A stretch of 64,000 nucleotides of DNA from Streptomyces sp. GQFP (GCF_021545335.1 NZ_CP089312.1:1612001-1676000), one strand, 5' to 3'; positions 47,279 through 56,018 are shown, numbered from the stretch's first letter. Program-made: numbers and translations. The notes: a model not told the origin generated them from the letters alone.

Positions 47279-48459
47279 AGCGGCCCCTGGGAGGTGCGGC
47301 GGGTCTCGGCGTACTTCTCGTAGCGTTCGTACCGTTCGACGCGGCGTCGGTTCGCGCGCCGGAAGCGGCGGGCGACCAGACGGGCGAGGTCGGCGGCGCC
47401 CACCATGCCGGCCTCGGGGCCGAGCTGGGCGCGGGCGATGCGGGCCTCGGGGCGGTAGCCGCGGCCGGTCAGCTGGCGCCGGAAGGCGTCCCGCGCGGGG
47501 CCGATCAGCAGGTCGTCGGCCGCGGAGACACCGCCGCCGATCACGAAGCAGGAGGGGTCCAGGGCGGCGGCCAGGTTGGCGATGCCGACGCCGAGCCACT
47601 GGCCGATGTCCTGGAGCAGTTCGATGCACATGGCGTCGCCCTCACGGGCCAGCTCGGTGATCATCGGACCGGTGATCTCGGCGATGTTGCCCTTGACGTG
47701 CTCGATGATCCCGTAGGCCACCGGGGAGTCGGCCGCCGCGAGTTCACGTGCCTCTCTGACCAGCGCGTTGCCGGAGCTGTACTGCTCCCAGCAGCCGCGG
47801 TTGCCGCACGGGCAGCGGTGGCCGCCGGGCACAACCTGCATATGGCCGAACTCGCCGGCGACGCCGAACTTGCCGCGCTTGACCTGGCCGTCCTCCAGGA
47901 TCGCGCCGCCGATGCCCGTACCGAGCGTGATCATGACGAGGTGGTCCTCGCCGCGACCCGCGCCGAAGCGCCACTCCGCCCAGGCGGCGGCGTTGGCGTC
48001 GTTGTCGACCAGGACGGGGACGGCGAGGCGGCCGGAGATGCGGTCCCTGAGGGGCTCGTTGCGCCACGACAGGTGGGGCGCGAACAGGACCCGGTTGCGG
48101 TCGGCGTCGACCCAGCCGGCCGCGCCGATACCGACCGCGTGCACGTCGTGCCGGTCGGACAGGTCGAGGACCAGCTCGACGATGGTGTCCTCGACGACCT
48201 TGGGGCTCTTGGACTTGTCCGGCGTCTCGGTGCGGAGCTTCTCCAGGATGTTGCCGTCGGCGTCGACCACTCCCGCCATCACCTTCGTGCCGCCGATGTC
48301 GATGCCGACGGTGGGCACGCGGGGGGCTGTGAGGTGGGAACGGCGCTCGCGCGTGCCGACGGTACGCAGCGCCGGGGCCCGGCGGGAACCGATGGGGGCG
48401 CCGGCCCCACTGGCTGCGCTGAGAGCCCGAGGGAGTGCGAGGTCGCGGTAGGTGCTCAT
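47275..48459 (-). CDS. ROK-family sugar kinase (glucokinase-like)
   Basis: A 394-residue kinase. ATP site VGIDIGGTKVMAGVVDADGN, ROK signature around ITLGTGIGGAILEDGQVKRG, catalytic Asp in VDNDANAAAWAEW, and the zinc site GHRCPCGNRGCWEQYSSG. Close to actinobacterial GlkA, which phosphorylates glucose and takes part in carbon catabolite control in Streptomyces. It carries about 45 extra N-terminal residues (RALSAASGAGAPIGSRRAPA) before the core; a downstream start may be used instead. It is the first gene of a unit with the 46676 gene. Confidence 0.9.
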   Translation of the reverse strand: MSTYRDLALPRALSAASGAGAPIGSRRAPALRTVGTRERRSHLTAPRVPTVGIDIGGTKVMAGVVDADGNILEKLRTETPDKSKSPKVVEDTIVELVLDLSDRHDVHAVGIGAAGWVDADRNRVLFAPHLSWRNEPLRDRISGRLAVPVLVDNDANAAAWAEWRFGAGRGEDHLVMITLGTGIGGAILEDGQVKRGKFGVAGEFGHMQVVPGGHRCPCGNRGCWEQYSSGNALVREARELAAADSPVAYGIIEHVKGNIAEITGPMITELAREGDAMCIELLQDIGQWLGVGIANLAAALDPSCFVIGGGVSAADDLLIGPARDAFRRQLTGRGYRPEARIARAQLGPEAGMVGAADLARLVARRFRRANRRRVERYERYEKYAETRRTSQGPL

Positions 48460-48550
48460 TGCGGCGATTCTGCCTCACCGTAAGTCTCGTTGCCGCGCGG
48501 GGGAGCAATGGGGCGGTGCGGGTGTTTTGCCGGGTGCGGGTGCGTTGTGG

Positions 48551-48585
48551 TTGCTCGCGCAGTTCCCCGCGCCCCTTCAGGGGCG
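48551..48585. repeat. dispersed GC-rich intergenic hairpin element, copy B
   Basis: TTGCTCGCGCAGTTCCCCGC then GCCCCTTCAGGGGC, with the same core as copies A and C. It overlaps the stop codon of the GntR gene, so it may also act as its terminator. Confidence 0.75.
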
Positions 48586-49341
48586 TACCAGTAGCTGGAA
48601 CTCGAACGAATAGCGGGTGGGGCGGTAGGTGTGGGTGCCGAATTCGACTGCTCGGCCTGTGTCGTCGAAGGTTGTGCGCTGCATCGTGAGGAGTGGGGCG
48701 CCTTCGCGCTCCGTCAGGCGTTCCGCCTCCTCCGCCGTTGCTCCTCTGGCGCCGATCGACTGGCGGGCGCTGTGGAGGGTGATTCCGGCGGCGCGCATCA
48801 GGCGGTAGAGGCCGGTGGCCTCCAGCTGTGCGGTCTGCAGGTCGAAGAGGCCCGGTGGCAGGTAGTTGCAGAGGTACGCCATCGGCTCGCCGTGGGACAG
48901 CCGCAGCCGTTCCACGCGGTGCACGTCGCTGCCCTCGGCCACGTTGAGGGCGGCGGCGACCTCGGCGGAGGCCGGCACGACCGTGTTGACGAGGACCTTG
49001 GTCGCGGGGCGCTGGCCCGCCGCCTCCAGGTCGTCGTACAGGCTGCTCAGTTCGAGCGGGCGTTTGACCTGGCTGTGCACGACCTGCGTGCCGACGCCTC
49101 GCCGGCGTACGAGGAGGCCCTTGTCCACCAGGGACTGGATGGCCTGGCGCACGGTGGGGCGGGACAGGCCGAGTCGTCCGGCCAGCTCTATCTCGTTGCC
49201 CAGCAGGCTGCCGGGGGTGAGCGCTCCGTGCTCGATCGCGGCTTCGAGCTGCTGGGACAGCTGGAAGTAGAGCGGTACCGGACTGCTCCGGTCCACACTC
49301 AGTTCCAGCGGCGCTGTGGGATCCACATCTGGTTTCGGCAC
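48577..49341 (-). CDS. GntR/HutC-family transcriptional regulator
   Basis: A 254-residue regulator. The N-terminal winged HTH is VPLYFQLSQQLEAAIEHGAL then ELAGRLGLSRPTVRQAIQSL, and the C-terminal UTRA effector domain includes VHRVERLRLSHGEPMAYLCN and FQLLVRP. It diverges from a Gfo/Idh/MocA dehydrogenase and probably controls it in response to a sugar or polyol derivative. The likely site is the palindrome at 49392-49401. GTG 49341 is chosen by homology to usual family length; its ribosome site is weak. Confidence 0.92.
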   Translation of the reverse strand: MPKPDVDPTAPLELSVDRSSPVPLYFQLSQQLEAAIEHGALTPGSLLGNEIELAGRLGLSRPTVRQAIQSLVDKGLLVRRRGVGTQVVHSQVKRPLELSSLYDDLEAAGQRPATKVLVNTVVPASAEVAAALNVAEGSDVHRVERLRLSHGEPMAYLCNYLPPGLFDLQTAQLEATGLYRLMRAAGITLHSARQSIGARGATAEEAERLTEREGAPLLTMQRTTFDDTGRAVEFGTHTYRPTRYSFEFQLLVRP

Positions 49342-49391
49342 GGGCCGAGCGTAGCTCCGGGGATTGTTGACGGGAAGTTGTGTAGTTCGAT

Positions 49392-49437
49392 TGTCCGGAC
49401 ATACGCATTGACAGCGCACCTGGTCGGACCCCAGTTT
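49392..49437 (+). promoter_or_regulatory. palindromic operator and promoter of the Gfo/Idh/MocA gene
   Basis: TGTCCGGACA (49392-49401) is a perfect 10-bp palindrome. It abuts TTGACA (49408-49413), an ideal -35. A weak -10 candidate CAGTTT follows at 49432-49437, placing the start of transcription close to the ATG at 49445, so the mRNA may be leaderless. Binding here by the divergent GntR regulator would control both genes. Confidence 0.55.
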
Positions 49438-49444
49438 GGTTCTT

Positions 49445-50458
49445 ATGCGCATCGGAGTCATCGGGACGGGCCGTATCGGTTCATTCCACGCGAATACCCT
49501 CAGCCGCCACCGCGAGGTAGGGGGCTCACTCATCGTCACGGACGCGGACAGCGGGCGGGCACAGGATCTGGCACATCGTTTAGGAGCCACGGCCGCACCC
49601 GGTGTCGACGAGATCTTCACCTGGGGCGTGGACGCGGTGGTGATCACCGCGGCCACCTCGGCCCACGCCGAACTGATCGGTCGGGCAGCACGCTCGGGTC
49701 TCCCGGTGTTCTGCGAGAAGCCCATAGCCCTCGATCTGCCCGCCACGCTGGCCGCGATCGCCGAGGTGGAGGCGGCCGGAACGATCCTTCAGATGGGCTT
49801 CCAGCGCCGGTTCGACATCGGCTACACGGGCGCCCGGGACATCGTGCGCTCCGGAAAGCTCGGCCGTCTGCACACCGTCCGCATGACGACGTCGGACCAG
49901 ACGCCGCCTCCGCCCGAGTACCTCCCGCTGTCCGGCGGGCTGTACCGGGACACCCTGATCCATGACTTCGACATCCTGCGCTGGGTGACGGGGCACGAGA
50001 TCGTCGAGGTGTACGCGACCGGGTCGGACACCGGTCCCTCGATGTTCCGCGAGGCGGGCGACATCGGTACGGCCGCCGCGGTACTCACCCTGGACGACGG
50101 CACGCTCGCCACGGCGACGGCGACGCGGATGAACGGCGCGGGCTACGACGTCCGCATGGAGCTGGCCGGGGAGCTGGACCAGGTCGGCGTGGGCCTGGAC
50201 GACCGTACGCCCATCGCGTCCACCGAACCGGCCGGACCGCCGGCCGCGAGCAAGCCCTGGACCGGCTTCCTGGAGCGCTTCGGGCCCGCCTACGAGGCCG
50301 AGCTGTCGGCGTTCGTGGAGGTGGTGCGAGGCGAGCGCGCCAACCCCTGTGACGGCCGCGAGGCACTCCAGGCCCTGCGCGTCGCCGAGGCCTGCGAACT
50401 GTCCAGACAGGAGCACAGGCCCGTCCACCTCGCGGAGATCGCGGGCGGGTGGGAGTGA
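49445..50458 (+). CDS. Gfo/Idh/MocA-family oxidoreductase (inositol dehydrogenase-like)
   Basis: A 337-residue NAD(P)-dependent dehydrogenase. Rossmann motif MRIGVIGTGRIGSFHANTLS, catalytic Lys in FCEKPIALDLP, and the C-terminal substrate domain with YRDTLIHDFDILRWVTGHE (the DxxxH-type site of myo-inositol dehydrogenases). The actual substrate (inositol, scyllo-inosose or another polyol) is not decided by sequence. ATG 49445 has no Shine-Dalgarno sequence. It stands alone with its divergent GntR regulator. Confidence 0.92.
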   Translation: MRIGVIGTGRIGSFHANTLSRHREVGGSLIVTDADSGRAQDLAHRLGATAAPGVDEIFTWGVDAVVITAATSAHAELIGRAARSGLPVFCEKPIALDLPATLAAIAEVEAAGTILQMGFQRRFDIGYTGARDIVRSGKLGRLHTVRMTTSDQTPPPPEYLPLSGGLYRDTLIHDFDILRWVTGHEIVEVYATGSDTGPSMFREAGDIGTAAAVLTLDDGTLATATATRMNGAGYDVRMELAGELDQVGVGLDDRTPIASTEPAGPPAASKPWTGFLERFGPAYEAELSAFVEVVRGERANPCDGREALQALRVAEACELSRQEHRPVHLAEIAGGWE

Positions 50459-50564
50459 GCGCGGGACCGACGACCGGGGGGAACGGATCCAGTGGGGGTA
50501 CGGCCGACTCCCAGGGCGTTCTCGGCCGTTCCCTCAACGCCCCGAGTGTTCCCGCGCCGCCCGG

Positions 50565-51755
50565 CTACCAGCGCACCGGCAGGCTCCGTACCCCGCGCAT
50601 CAGCATCCCGGGGAGCCAGTCGCCGGGCGGGCCTGCCAGGGCCAGGGCGGGGGCGCGGTCCAGCAGGGTGCCTATCGCCGTGCGTGCTTCGAGGCGGGCC
50701 AGTGGGGCGCCCAGGCAGTAGTGGAGGCCGTGGCCGAAGGCCATGTGGCCCCGGGTGTCGCGGTGGATGTCGAAGCGGTCCGGGGCCGGATAGCGGTCCC
50801 CGTCACGGTCGGCCGCGGTGAGGCCGATCATCACCGCTTCGCCCTTCTCGACGGCTGTGCCGCCGATCTCCAGGGGTTCGGCGGCGAACCGGAACGTCGC
50901 GTTCTCCACCGGCCCTTCGTAGCGCAGCATCTCCTCCACCGCGCCGTCGAGGAGGGTCATGTCGGCGCGCAGTTCGGCCAGTTGGGCGGGGTGGGTGAGC
51001 AGGGCGTGGACGCCGCTGGTGATGAGGTTGACGGTCGTCTCGTGGCCCGCTATCAGCAGGATGAACGCCATACCGCGCAGTTCCTCGGGCGACAGCCGGT
51101 CGCCGTCCTCGGCGGTCGTCCGGATCAGGTCGCTGAGCAGGTCGCCGCTCGGCCCGGCGCACCGCTTGTCCTCGATCAGGTCGGTGAGATACGCGGCGAG
51201 CTGCACGAACGCGTCGTGGTGGCTCTCCGCGTCGGTGGGCGCGACCGCCTCAGAGGACAGTTTCCGGAAGGCCGTACGGTCGATCTCGGGCACGCCGAGC
51301 AGTTCGCAGATCACCGTGAGGGGCAGCGGGTACGCGAACGAGTCCACCAGGTCGGCCCGGCCGCCCGGGATCATCGCGTCGAGGAGTTCGTCGGTGATCT
51401 CCTGGATCCGCGGCCGCAGGGCCTCCACGCGGCGTGCGGTGAAGGCGCGGGTGACCAGCGCGCGCAGCCGGGTGTGCTGCGGCGGGTCCGCGACGAGGAG
51501 GTACTTGCCGATCAGCTCCTCGTCCAGGAACCGCGTCCCGATCTTGTTCACGTCCTTGGCCAGCCGGGGGTCGGCGAGCGCCGCCCGCGCCTCCTCGTAC
51601 CCGACGACGAGCCAGGTCACATGGTCCGCGTCATGACCCGGCAGCCGGACGCGGTGCACGGGGCCGCGGGCCCGCAGGCGTGCGTACACCGGATGCGGGT
51701 CCGCCCTGAACCCGTCGCCGAACTCCCCCAGATCGAGCACATCCGCTTCCCCCAC
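50565..51755 (-). CDS. cytochrome P450
   Basis: A 396-residue soluble class I P450 resembling the CYP107 group. I-helix oxygen-binding LLIAGHETTVNLI, K-helix ExxR in EEMLRYEGP, and haem ligand cysteine in FGHGLHYCLGAPLARLEART. GTG 51755 is chosen because AGGAGG lies 6 bases upstream; a longer frame from 51839 lacks one. No ferredoxin or reductase gene is adjacent, and no biosynthetic cluster surrounds it, so the substrate is unknown. Confidence 0.94.
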   Translation of the reverse strand: MGEADVLDLGEFGDGFRADPHPVYARLRARGPVHRVRLPGHDADHVTWLVVGYEEARAALADPRLAKDVNKIGTRFLDEELIGKYLLVADPPQHTRLRALVTRAFTARRVEALRPRIQEITDELLDAMIPGGRADLVDSFAYPLPLTVICELLGVPEIDRTAFRKLSSEAVAPTDAESHHDAFVQLAAYLTDLIEDKRCAGPSGDLLSDLIRTTAEDGDRLSPEELRGMAFILLIAGHETTVNLITSGVHALLTHPAQLAELRADMTLLDGAVEEMLRYEGPVENATFRFAAEPLEIGGTAVEKGEAVMIGLTAADRDGDRYPAPDRFDIHRDTRGHMAFGHGLHYCLGAPLARLEARTAIGTLLDRAPALALAGPPGDWLPGMLMRGVRSLPVRW

Positions 51756-51842
51756 GACGACCCTCCTGACAACCACCCTCGCGGCCAGTCCCGCAGCCGG
51801 GCCGGCCGTCCCCGTTGCCATGTGAACGTGCGCCGTCACCGG

Positions 51843-52523
51843 CTAGTGCCCGTCGTGCCCGTTTTCTTCCAGGAGTCCGGCGTCGTACGTCAACAGGGCG
51901 ATCTGTACTCGGTTGTTGAGGTCGAGCTTGGCGAGAATGCGGGAGACGTGCGTCTTGACGGTGGCGACGCTCATGAACAGGGCGGCGGCGATCTCGGCGT
52001 TCGAGCGGCCCTGGCCGACGGCGACCGCGACCTCGCGTTCCCGGTCGTTCAGGGCGCCGATCCGCTCCCGGGCGCCGGCCCGCCGGGTGTCGGCCGTGCC
52101 GCCCGCCGCGTGGGCCATCAGCTGGCGGGTCACGGCGGGCGACAGGACGGGGTCCCCGGCCGCGACGCGGCGTACCGCGGCCAGGATCTCGGCGGGCGGG
52201 GTGTCCTTGAGGACGAAGCCGGCGGCACCCGCGCGCAGGGCGCGCAGTACCTGGTCGTCGGCGTGGAAGGTGGTCAGGACCACGACCTGCGGGGCGTCCT
52301 TGAGAGCGCGGAGGCGTTCGGTGGCGGCCAGACCGTCCACCGTCGGCATCCGGATGTCCATGAGCACGACGTCCGGGCCGGTGCGGCCGACGAGCGCCTC
52401 GACCTCACTGCCGTCCGCGGCCTCGCCGACGATCTCGATGTCGTCGGCGCCGCCCATCATCAGGGACAGGCCTGCCCGCACCAGGGGGTCGTCGTCGACG
52501 AGGAGCAGTCTGATCACGGTCAT
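51843..52523 (-). CDS. NarL/FixJ-family response regulator
   Basis: A 226-residue protein. The receiver has acidic pocket LLVDDDP, phosphoacceptor D56 (VVLMDIRMPTVDGL), and Lys in GFVLKDTPPAEIL. The LuxR-type HTH is LNDREREVAVAVGQGRSNAE then ATVKTHVSRILAKLDL. It should pair with the NarL-type sensor kinase at 53722, from which it is separated by the oppositely oriented aldo/keto reductase gene. Confidence 0.94.
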   Translation of the reverse strand: MTVIRLLLVDDDPLVRAGLSLMMGGADDIEIVGEAADGSEVEALVGRTGPDVVLMDIRMPTVDGLAATERLRALKDAPQVVVLTTFHADDQVLRALRAGAAGFVLKDTPPAEILAAVRRVAAGDPVLSPAVTRQLMAHAAGGTADTRRAGARERIGALNDREREVAVAVGQGRSNAEIAAALFMSVATVKTHVSRILAKLDLNNRVQIALLTYDAGLLEENGHDGH

Positions 52524-52619
52524 GGCCCTACGTAATCACGGTTGTGCGGCGCCGGGTCGGACACGGGCGGAGCGCGGCTACATTGCCCGCCTGAACATCC
52601 GTCAAGTGAGGGGCCTTTC

Positions 52620-53654
52620 GTGCGTTACCGACTGCTGGGCCGGACCGGCCTGCGCGTCTCCGAACTCTTCCTGGGAGCCATGACCTTCGGTGAGCAGGGC
52701 GGGGTGGGTGCACCCAGGGAGGAGTGCGCACGCATCCTCGACGCGTACGAGGCCGCCGGCGGCAATGTCGTCGACACCGCGATCAACTACCGCGGTGGGG
52801 CCAGCGAGACGATCCTGGGCGAACTCCTCAGGGGGCGGCGCGACCGGCTCGTGCTGTCCACGAAGTACACGATCTCGCGCGACGGCGCCGACCCCAACGC
52901 CGCGGGCAACCACCGCAAGAACCTCACGCTGTCCCTGGAGACGAGCCTGCGCCGGCTCGGCACGGACTACGTCGACGTCTACTGGGTCCACATCTGGGAC
53001 CGCGCCACGCCCGTCGAGGAGACCATGCGTGCCCTCGACGACGCCGTGCGCTCGGGGAAGGTGCTGTACGTCGGCATCTCTGACGCCCCGGCCTGGGTGG
53101 TGTCCCGGGCCAACACGCTGGCGGAGTGGCGGGGTTGGTCGCAGTTCGCCGCGCTGCAGGTGCCGTACAGCCTGCTGAACCGGGACATCGAGCGTGAACT
53201 GCTGCCGATGGCCGAGGCGTTCGGGATGTCGGTGGCGGCCTGGAGTCCGCTGCACAACGGGATCCTGTCCGGAAAGTACACCCGCGCGCGGGGCATCGCC
53301 CCCGACGAGTCGGTACGGCTGTCCGCGGACGCGATCGGCGAGCATGAGCACGCGGTGGCGCGGGCCGTGCAGTCGGCGGCGGACGAACTCGGCGCGTCCC
53401 CGGCGCAGGTGGCCATCGCGTGGACCATGGCGCACTCCCCCGCCGTGCATCCGATCCTGGGCGCCCGCCGGGTCGAGCAGCTCATGGACAACCTCGGCGC
53501 GGCCGAACTGACGCTCCCCGAGGACCTGGTGGTCAAACTGGACGAGACGACCGGATTCCGGCCGGGCTTCCCGACCGAGTTCATCGAGGAGACCTCGGGC
53601 TGGGTGTACGGGGAGGCGGGACATCGGGTGGTACCGCGTACGGGGCGCGGCTGA
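52620..53654 (+). CDS. aldo/keto reductase
   Basis: A 344-residue NADPH-dependent TIM-barrel reductase starting VRYRLLGRTGLRVSELFLGA. The tetrad is present: Asp in GNVVDTAINYRGG (with Tyr), Lys in LVLSTKYTISRDG, and His in DVYWVHIWDRATPV. GTG 52620 has GAGGGG 6 bases upstream. It lies inside what would otherwise be a two-component operon, divergent from the regulator. Confidence 0.93.
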   Translation: MRYRLLGRTGLRVSELFLGAMTFGEQGGVGAPREECARILDAYEAAGGNVVDTAINYRGGASETILGELLRGRRDRLVLSTKYTISRDGADPNAAGNHRKNLTLSLETSLRRLGTDYVDVYWVHIWDRATPVEETMRALDDAVRSGKVLYVGISDAPAWVVSRANTLAEWRGWSQFAALQVPYSLLNRDIERELLPMAEAFGMSVAAWSPLHNGILSGKYTRARGIAPDESVRLSADAIGEHEHAVARAVQSAADELGASPAQVAIAWTMAHSPAVHPILGARRVEQLMDNLGAAELTLPEDLVVKLDETTGFRPGFPTEFIEETSGWVYGEAGHRVVPRTGRG

Positions 53655-53663
53655 AAACGCCCT

Positions 53664-53733
53664 CCTCTTTAAAGAGGTCCCGCGCTGAAGGGGATCGATC
53701 CCGCTTCAGAGAGGTCCAGTTTCAGAGAGGTCC
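53664..53733. terminator. palindrome and direct-repeat patch between convergent genes
   Basis: CCTCTTTAAAGAGG (53664-53677) is a perfect 14-bp palindrome, notably AT-rich at its centre. GGGATCGATCCC lies inside a longer near-palindrome bounded by CTGAAG and CTTCAG. The 13-mer TTCAGAGAGGTCC is repeated at 53705-53717 and 53721-53733; the second copy contains the stop codon of the sensor kinase. It is probably a bidirectional terminator. Confidence 0.6.
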
Positions 53734-55074
53734 GCCCCACGGCAGCCAGGCCCGTACGGCGAACCCCACGCGCGCGTGCCCGTGTCCGCCCTCTCCCCCG
53801 TCCGCCTCCGTGCCGTGCTCCAGCCGTCCGCCCGCCAGCGTCGCGCGCTCGGTCAGGCCGATGAGGCCCTGTCCGGAGCCGGGGACGTGCGGGATCTCTC
53901 CCGGGGGCGCGGGATTGCGTACGGAGACGGTCAGGCCGTCGCCCGGGGCGCCCGCGAGGGACACCGTGACCTCGGCGCCCGGGGCGTGCTTGCGGGCGTT
54001 CGTGAGGCCCTCCTGGACGATCCGGTAGGCGGTGCGGCCGATGGAGGCGGGAACGGCCGCCGGTGCCGTCACACGGCTGTCCAGCACGATCTTCATGCCG
54101 GCCTCGCGGGATTCGGTCACCAGGGTGTCGAGCGCGGCCAGCGTCGGCTGTGGGCGCCCCGCCTCCTCCGCGTCGCCGGCCCGCAGGACGCCGATGATCT
54201 CCCGCAGGTCCTGGAGTGCCTCGTGGGCGCTCTCCCGGATGACCCCGGCCGCCCGCGCGACCTCCTCACGGGGTGCGTCGGGCCGGAACTCCAGGGCGCC
54301 GGCGTGGACGCTCAACAGGGTGAGCCGATGGGCGAGTACGTCGTGCATCTCGCGCGCGATGGCCTCGCGGGCGAGCCGCTGCGCCTGTTCGGCCCGCAGC
54401 GCCGCCTCCGTCTCGGCCCGCCGCAGCCGGTCCCGCAGGCTGAGCATGAGCTGCCGCTTGGACCGTACGAACATGCCCCAGCCGACCGCGGTCGCGGTCA
54501 GCAGCACACTGAGGATCACCGAGACGAGGTACGGCAGGTCCGGGTCGGGGCGCAGCCAGTAGAAGAACGGGACCACGACGACGGAGGCGGCGGCGACCAG
54601 GCCGACGTACCGGAAGGGCCGGTGCACGGCGAGGGAGAAGAGGGCGACGAGGCCGGCCCCGCCCGCCGTGCTCGACACGAGGCTGACCGCGAGCATCGCG
54701 ACGGCGAGGCCGAGCGGCCAGCGGCGCCGCAGCCAGACTGCGGCGCAGGCGAGGGCGCCGAGCCACTGGTCGACGAGGGCGAGGGCGTGAGGGGTGTTCG
54801 GGTCGTTGGCCAGGGCGTCCGCGCCCAGCACGCCGATGACGACGGCCAGCAGGAAGCAGGTGAAGTCGACGACCCAGTCGCGTGCGGTGCGCCGGGGCCG
54901 TGGGGACAGGCCAAGCCGGCCGAACCGTCCGGCCCACTTGCGTTCGGAGCCGGAGTCGGGGGCAGCGTTGGAGACGGGGTCCAGTCCGTCGAGCACGGCG
55001 GACGGGAAGAGCCACCGACGCCCCGGGAACGCCGTCGGGGCCTCGGGAACGGATGTCGCCCTGTCACCACTCAC
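53722..55074 (-). CDS. NarL-type two-component sensor histidine kinase
   Basis: About 450 residues. The middle third has five to six transmembrane helices (FTCFLLAVVIGVLGADAL; LGLAVAMLAVSLVSSTAGGA; YVGLVAAASVVVVPFFYWL; VSVILSVLLTATAVGWGMFV). The HisKA_3 dimerisation domain holds H244 in REMHDVLAHRLTLLSVHAGA, followed by an ATPase domain (YRIVQEGLTNARKHAP; GQGLIGLTERATLAGG). It is the presumed partner of the regulator at 51843. Start uncertain: GTG 55074, or TTG 55083 with AGGAG 8 bases upstream. Confidence 0.92.
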   Translation of the reverse strand: MSGDRATSVPEAPTAFPGRRWLFPSAVLDGLDPVSNAAPDSGSERKWAGRFGRLGLSPRPRRTARDWVVDFTCFLLAVVIGVLGADALANDPNTPHALALVDQWLGALACAAVWLRRRWPLGLAVAMLAVSLVSSTAGGAGLVALFSLAVHRPFRYVGLVAAASVVVVPFFYWLRPDPDLPYLVSVILSVLLTATAVGWGMFVRSKRQLMLSLRDRLRRAETEAALRAEQAQRLAREAIAREMHDVLAHRLTLLSVHAGALEFRPDAPREEVARAAGVIRESAHEALQDLREIIGVLRAGDAEEAGRPQPTLAALDTLVTESREAGMKIVLDSRVTAPAAVPASIGRTAYRIVQEGLTNARKHAPGAEVTVSLAGAPGDGLTVSVRNPAPPGEIPHVPGSGQGLIGLTERATLAGGRLEHGTEADGGEGGHGHARVGFAVRAWLPWGGPL

Positions 55075-55252
55075 AGTCGACAAATCTACGCACTCCTGGC
55101 CCGTGTCACCCCTGTCGAGTTGTGATCGTCGACCAAAGTCGCGCCGCCGCAGACTTTCGGCGGTGTCTCCGGGAGTGGCCGGCGACTTCGGGAGGCGAGT
55201 CCTCGCCCTGCGGCCGATGGAGGCGGGCGGCGCCCGGGGCGAGGATCCCGGC

Positions 55253-55453
55253 ATGAAGCAGCTACTGGAGATCGTCGGTTTCCTCGCCCTGGTGCAGGGC
55301 GTCGCGGGTCTGCTGCACGAATTCACCGATGTGCACTGGGGCCTCGTACGGAGGATCGGTTTTCTCGACGGCTACGAGGTCTACGCGAGCGTCGCACTGC
55401 TCGTGCTGTCGTTCGCGCTGTTCGCGGCTGCCGAGAGCCGGAAGCGGGGGTGA
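55253..55453 (+). CDS. small two-helix membrane protein
   Basis: A 66-residue protein, MKQLLEIVGFLALVQGVAGL then YASVALLVLSFALFAAAESR, with two transmembrane helices joined by an aromatic, charged loop. No family known to me. It diverges from the sensor kinase and has Streptomyces-like codon use through its full length. No strong ribosome site is seen (GAGGATCCCGGC precedes the ATG). Confidence 0.65.
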   Translation: MKQLLEIVGFLALVQGVAGLLHEFTDVHWGLVRRIGFLDGYEVYASVALLVLSFALFAAAESRKRG

Positions 55454-55526
55454 CGGGGGCGGCCGATCCCGAAGTTAACTTCCGGAAAACTCATCGGACT
55501 TGACGGGAAATTCTTCGGGGTTGTCA

Positions 55527-55555
55527 TTGACATGCCACTGTCTACGCGCGTCATC
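55527..55555 (+). promoter_or_regulatory. TTGACA-type promoter of the RNase gene
   Basis: TTGACA at 55527-55532, with a -10 region near 55550-55555 (weak match). Transcription would begin around 55562, at or next to the ATG (55564), and no Shine-Dalgarno sequence precedes that ATG. A 12-bp palindrome GAAGTTAACTTC lies upstream at 55471-55482. Confidence 0.45.
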
Positions 55556-55563
55556 ATTGGGTC

Positions 55564-55959
55564 ATGAGATTCCCCCCACGAATCACTCGCATCGGCGCCG
55601 CAGCCGCTGTTCTGTCCGCTCTCCTGGTGGGTGGCACCGTCACCGCCGGCACGGCCGGTGCCGCCACCACGGCAGTGGGCAGCATCTGCTACGACGATCT
55701 GCCGTCGCAGGCCTACACGACGCTCAACCTGATCGCGCAGGGCGGCCCCTACCCGTACTCGCAGGACGGCAGCGTCTTCCAGAACCGGGAGGGCATCCTG
55801 CCTTCGCAGTCCACCGGTTACTACCACGAGTACACGGTCAAGACCCCTGGCTCCTCCACGCGCGGTGCCCGTCGCATCGTCACGGGTGAGGAGTACCAGG
55901 AGGACTACTACACCTCCGACCACTACGCGTCGTTCGACCTGATCGACTACGGCTGCTGA
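55564..55959 (+). CDS. secreted guanyl-specific ribonuclease (RNase Sa-like)
   Basis: A 131-residue preprotein: a signal peptide (RIGAAAAVLSALLVGGTVTA) ending near AGAA, then a mature domain of about 96 residues aligned end to end with RNase Sa of S. aureofaciens. Catalytic residues are in place: Glu of GYYHEYTVKTPG, Arg of STRGARRIVTGEE, and His of DHYASFDLIDYGC. The guanine-binding segment PYSQDGSVFQNRE is also kept. Two cysteines (GSICYD and the C-terminal one) form the known disulfide. No barstar-like inhibitor gene is next to it. Confidence 0.95.
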   Translation: MRFPPRITRIGAAAAVLSALLVGGTVTAGTAGAATTAVGSICYDDLPSQAYTTLNLIAQGGPYPYSQDGSVFQNREGILPSQSTGYYHEYTVKTPGSSTRGARRIVTGEEYQEDYYTSDHYASFDLIDYGC

Positions 55960-56018
55960 GTCCCCCCACGACTCGGTCCCAGGAACGGCGCGACCTGATC
56001 GGCATGTACCGCTGAACC

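Noticed and set aside
50565..55453. Considered the P450, two-component genes and reductase as a natural-product cluster
   Set aside because: No synthase, thioesterase, adenylation or export genes are present; P450 and aldo/keto reductase alone do not make a cluster.
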